In this document: positions 5,886 to 7,262 of the stretch, piece by piece
Layout: every line of letters begins with the position of its first letter
Position numbering within the stretch: position 1 is the stretch's first letter
Source: an uncultured Alphaproteobacteria bacterium
GTDB taxonomy: Bacteria; Pseudomonadota; Alphaproteobacteria; Rhizobiales; Aestuariivirgaceae
Reading direction: 5' to 3'
DNA length: 7,262 nt
NCBI GenBank assembly: GCA_937868035.1
Contig: CALMLK010000305.1
Location: 1-7,262, forward strand
Translations under genes and position numbers: made by a program
Notes under the pieces: model-generated
Databases searched by the model: none
What the model saw: the letters and a program-made list of their open reading frames with translations, nothing else
What the model was told of the DNA's origin: nothing

Positions 5886-7262
5886 CCCACGCTCCCTTCC
5901 AGCGAGATGCCGATGAGCTTCTGGGTTTCCGCCATGAATTCCATGGGCAATTGCTGCAACACGTCGCGCACGAAGCCGTTGACGATGAGGGCCACGGCTT
6001 CTTCCTGCGAAAGGCCGCGCGACATGCAGTAGAACATCTGGTCGTCGCTGATCTTGGACGTGGTGGCCTCGTGCTCGAACTGCGCGGTGGAGGTCTTGCT
6101 CTCGATGTAGGGCACGGTATGTGCGCCGCACTTGTCGCCGATCAGCAGCGAGTCACACTGGGTGAAGTTGCGGGCGTTGAGAGCCTTGCGATGGGCTGAG
6201 ACGAGTCCGCGATAGGTGTTGTCGCTGCGGCCTGCGGCAATGCCCTTGGAGATGATGCGGCTCGATGTGTTCTTGCCGAGGTGGATCATCTTGGTGCCGG
6301 AGTCGACCTGCTGGCGGCCATTCGAAATCGCAATCGAGTAGAACTCGCCGCGGGAATGATCGCCGCGCAGAATACAGCTCGGATATTTCCAGGTGATGGC
6401 GGAGCCCGTTTCCACCTGGGTCCAGGAAATCTTGGCATGGGCGCCACGGCAATCGCCGCGCTTGGTGACGAAGTTGTAGACGCCGCCCTTGCCTTCTGCA
6501 TCGCCCGGATACCAGTTCTGCACCGTCGAATACTTGATCTCGGCATCATCCAGCGCCACCAGTTCAACGACCGCGGCGTGAAGCTGGCTTTCGTCGCGTG
6601 TGGGCGCAGTGCAGCCTTCGAGGTAGGACACGTACGCGCCCTTGTCCGCGATGATGAGCGTGCGCTCGAACTGGCCGGTGTTCTTGGCATTCATGCGGAA
6701 ATAGGTGGAAAGCTCCATGGGGCAGCGAACGCCAGGCGGCACATAGACAAACGAGCCGTCCGAGAACACCGCCGCATTGAGCGCGGCATAATAGTTGTCG
6801 CCCTGCGGCACGACGGAGCCGAGATACTGTTTCACCAGATCGCCGTGTTCGCGCAGCGCTTCCGACATGGAACAGAAGATGACGCCGTGCTTGGCCAGTT
6901 CATCCTTGAAGGTGGTGACCACGGAGACAGAGTCGAACACCGCATCCACGGCCACCTTGCCGCTGGCGTATTCACCGCCGGACTCACCATCGAGTTCGCT
7001 TTTCTCGCCCTGCTTGCGCACGCCCGCGAGGATTTCCTGTTCCTTCAGAGGAATGCCGAGCTTGGCATAGGTTTCAAGAAGTTTGGGATCGACCTCGTCC
7101 AGCGACTTGGGCACGGGCGAGGTCTTCGGCGCGGCGTAGTAGTAGATGTCCTGGAAGTCGATCTTCGGATAGCTGACCTTGGCCCAGGTGGGTTCTTCCA
7201 TCTGCAGCCAGCGCCGGTAGGCATCGAGGCGCCATTCCAGCATCCAGGCCGGCTCGTTCTTC
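5882..7262 (-). CDS. sufB: SufB, core scaffold subunit of the SufBCD complex (5' end cut off)
   Basis: SufB is the central scaffold protein on which the nascent Fe-S cluster forms, working with SufC and SufD in the cytoplasm. The frame runs off the right edge: the codons before the ATG at 7243 read KNEPAW, a conserved early SufB motif, so that ATG is internal and roughly 40 N-terminal residues are missing. Numbering from that ATG, conserved blocks include SYLEGCTAP (206-214), NWYPGD (243-248), FVTKRGDC (258-265), [11 protein letters not shown] (285-295) and NARNFTQC (356-363). [13 protein letters not shown] follows at 390-402, and the end is the usual LEGSVG. C363 should correspond to E. coli Cys405, the proposed cluster-building cysteine, E390-H391-E392 to E. 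coli 432-434, and K261 to Lys303; these equivalences come from counting back from the C-terminus, not from an alignment. The stop overlaps the start of the 62-codon ORF. The operon promoter and anything upstream lie outside the window. Confidence 0.97.
   Translation of the reverse strand, partial: KNEPAWMLEWRLDAYRRWLQMEEPTWAKVSYPKIDFQDIYYYAAPKTSPVPKSLDEVDPKLLETYAKLGIPLKEQEILAGVRKQGEKSELDGESGGEYASGKVAVDAVFDSVSVVTTFKDELAKHGVIFCSMSEALREHGDLVKQYLGSVVPQGDNYYAALNAAVFSDGSFVYVPPGVRCPMELSTYFRMNAKNTGQFERTLIIADKGAYVSYLEGCTAPTRDESQLHAAVVELVALDDAEIKYSTVQNWYPGDAEGKGGVYNFVTKRGDCRGAHAKISWTQVETGSAITWKYPSCILRGDHSRGEFYSIAISNGRQQVDSGTKMIHLGKNTSSRIISKGIAAGRSDNTYRGLVSAHRKALNARNFTQCDSLLIGDKCGAHTVPYIESKTSTAQFEHEATTSKISDDQMFYCMSRGLSQEEAVALIVNGFVRDVLQQLPMEFMAETQKLIGISLEGSVG
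5886..5900 (-). promoter_or_regulatory. Strong ribosome binding site for the 62-codon ORF
   Basis: On the minus strand these bases read GGAAGGGAGCGTGGG, directly before the ATG at 5885. AAGGGAG is a near-consensus Shine-Dalgarno with a six-base spacer. It is embedded in the last sense codons of sufB (LEGSVG), so the coding sequence and the ribosome binding site share bases. This is the best-looking binding site in the operon and is the main reason to accept the small ORF as real. Confidence 0.65.

Overview
The window looks like chromosomal DNA from an alphaproteobacterium, most likely of the Hyphomicrobiales (Rhizobiales). The evidence is the high GC with strong G/C preference at third codon positions, the gene order sufB-(small ORF)-sufC-sufD-sufS-sufT-sufA, the SufS active-site loop reading RAGTHCTQP, and a short PilZ protein of a type familiar from rhizobia. 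Genus and species cannot be told from the sequence. It is a housekeeping region: there are no mobile elements, CRISPR arrays, rRNA or tRNA genes, or phage genes.

Layout. Bases 1-1369 (+) hold the 3' part of a DEAD-box RNA helicase gene of RhlE type, cut by the left edge just before motif I. A 75-base gap follows, containing a perfect 6-bp inverted repeat. Next is a complete single-domain PilZ gene (1445-1786, +). Six bases beyond its stop lies the end of a long convergent minus-strand operon filling the rest of the window. In transcription order, right to left, the operon reads sufB (5' end cut off), a 62-codon small ORF, sufC, sufD, sufS, sufT (the DUF59 gene, called sufX in some rhizobia) and sufA.

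The suf genes form one iron-sulfur cluster assembly machine. SufS takes sulfur from cysteine. SufB, SufC and SufD form the ATP-driven scaffold on which the cluster is built. SufA-type proteins carry clusters to target enzymes, and SufT-type DUF59 proteins help maturation. No sufE or sufU sulfur shuttle and no iscR or rirA regulator lies in the window, and the operon promoter is beyond the right edge. Stop and start codons overlap by 1-4 bases at four of the six junctions and lie 8 and 14 bases apart at the other two, so this is a single translationally coupled transcript.

The least ordinary item is the 62-codon ORF between sufB and sufC. It has a strong Shine-Dalgarno sequence inside the end of sufB, an ATGA overlap with the sufB stop, coding-like third positions and two hydrophobic stretches. 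I see no wholly new system here.
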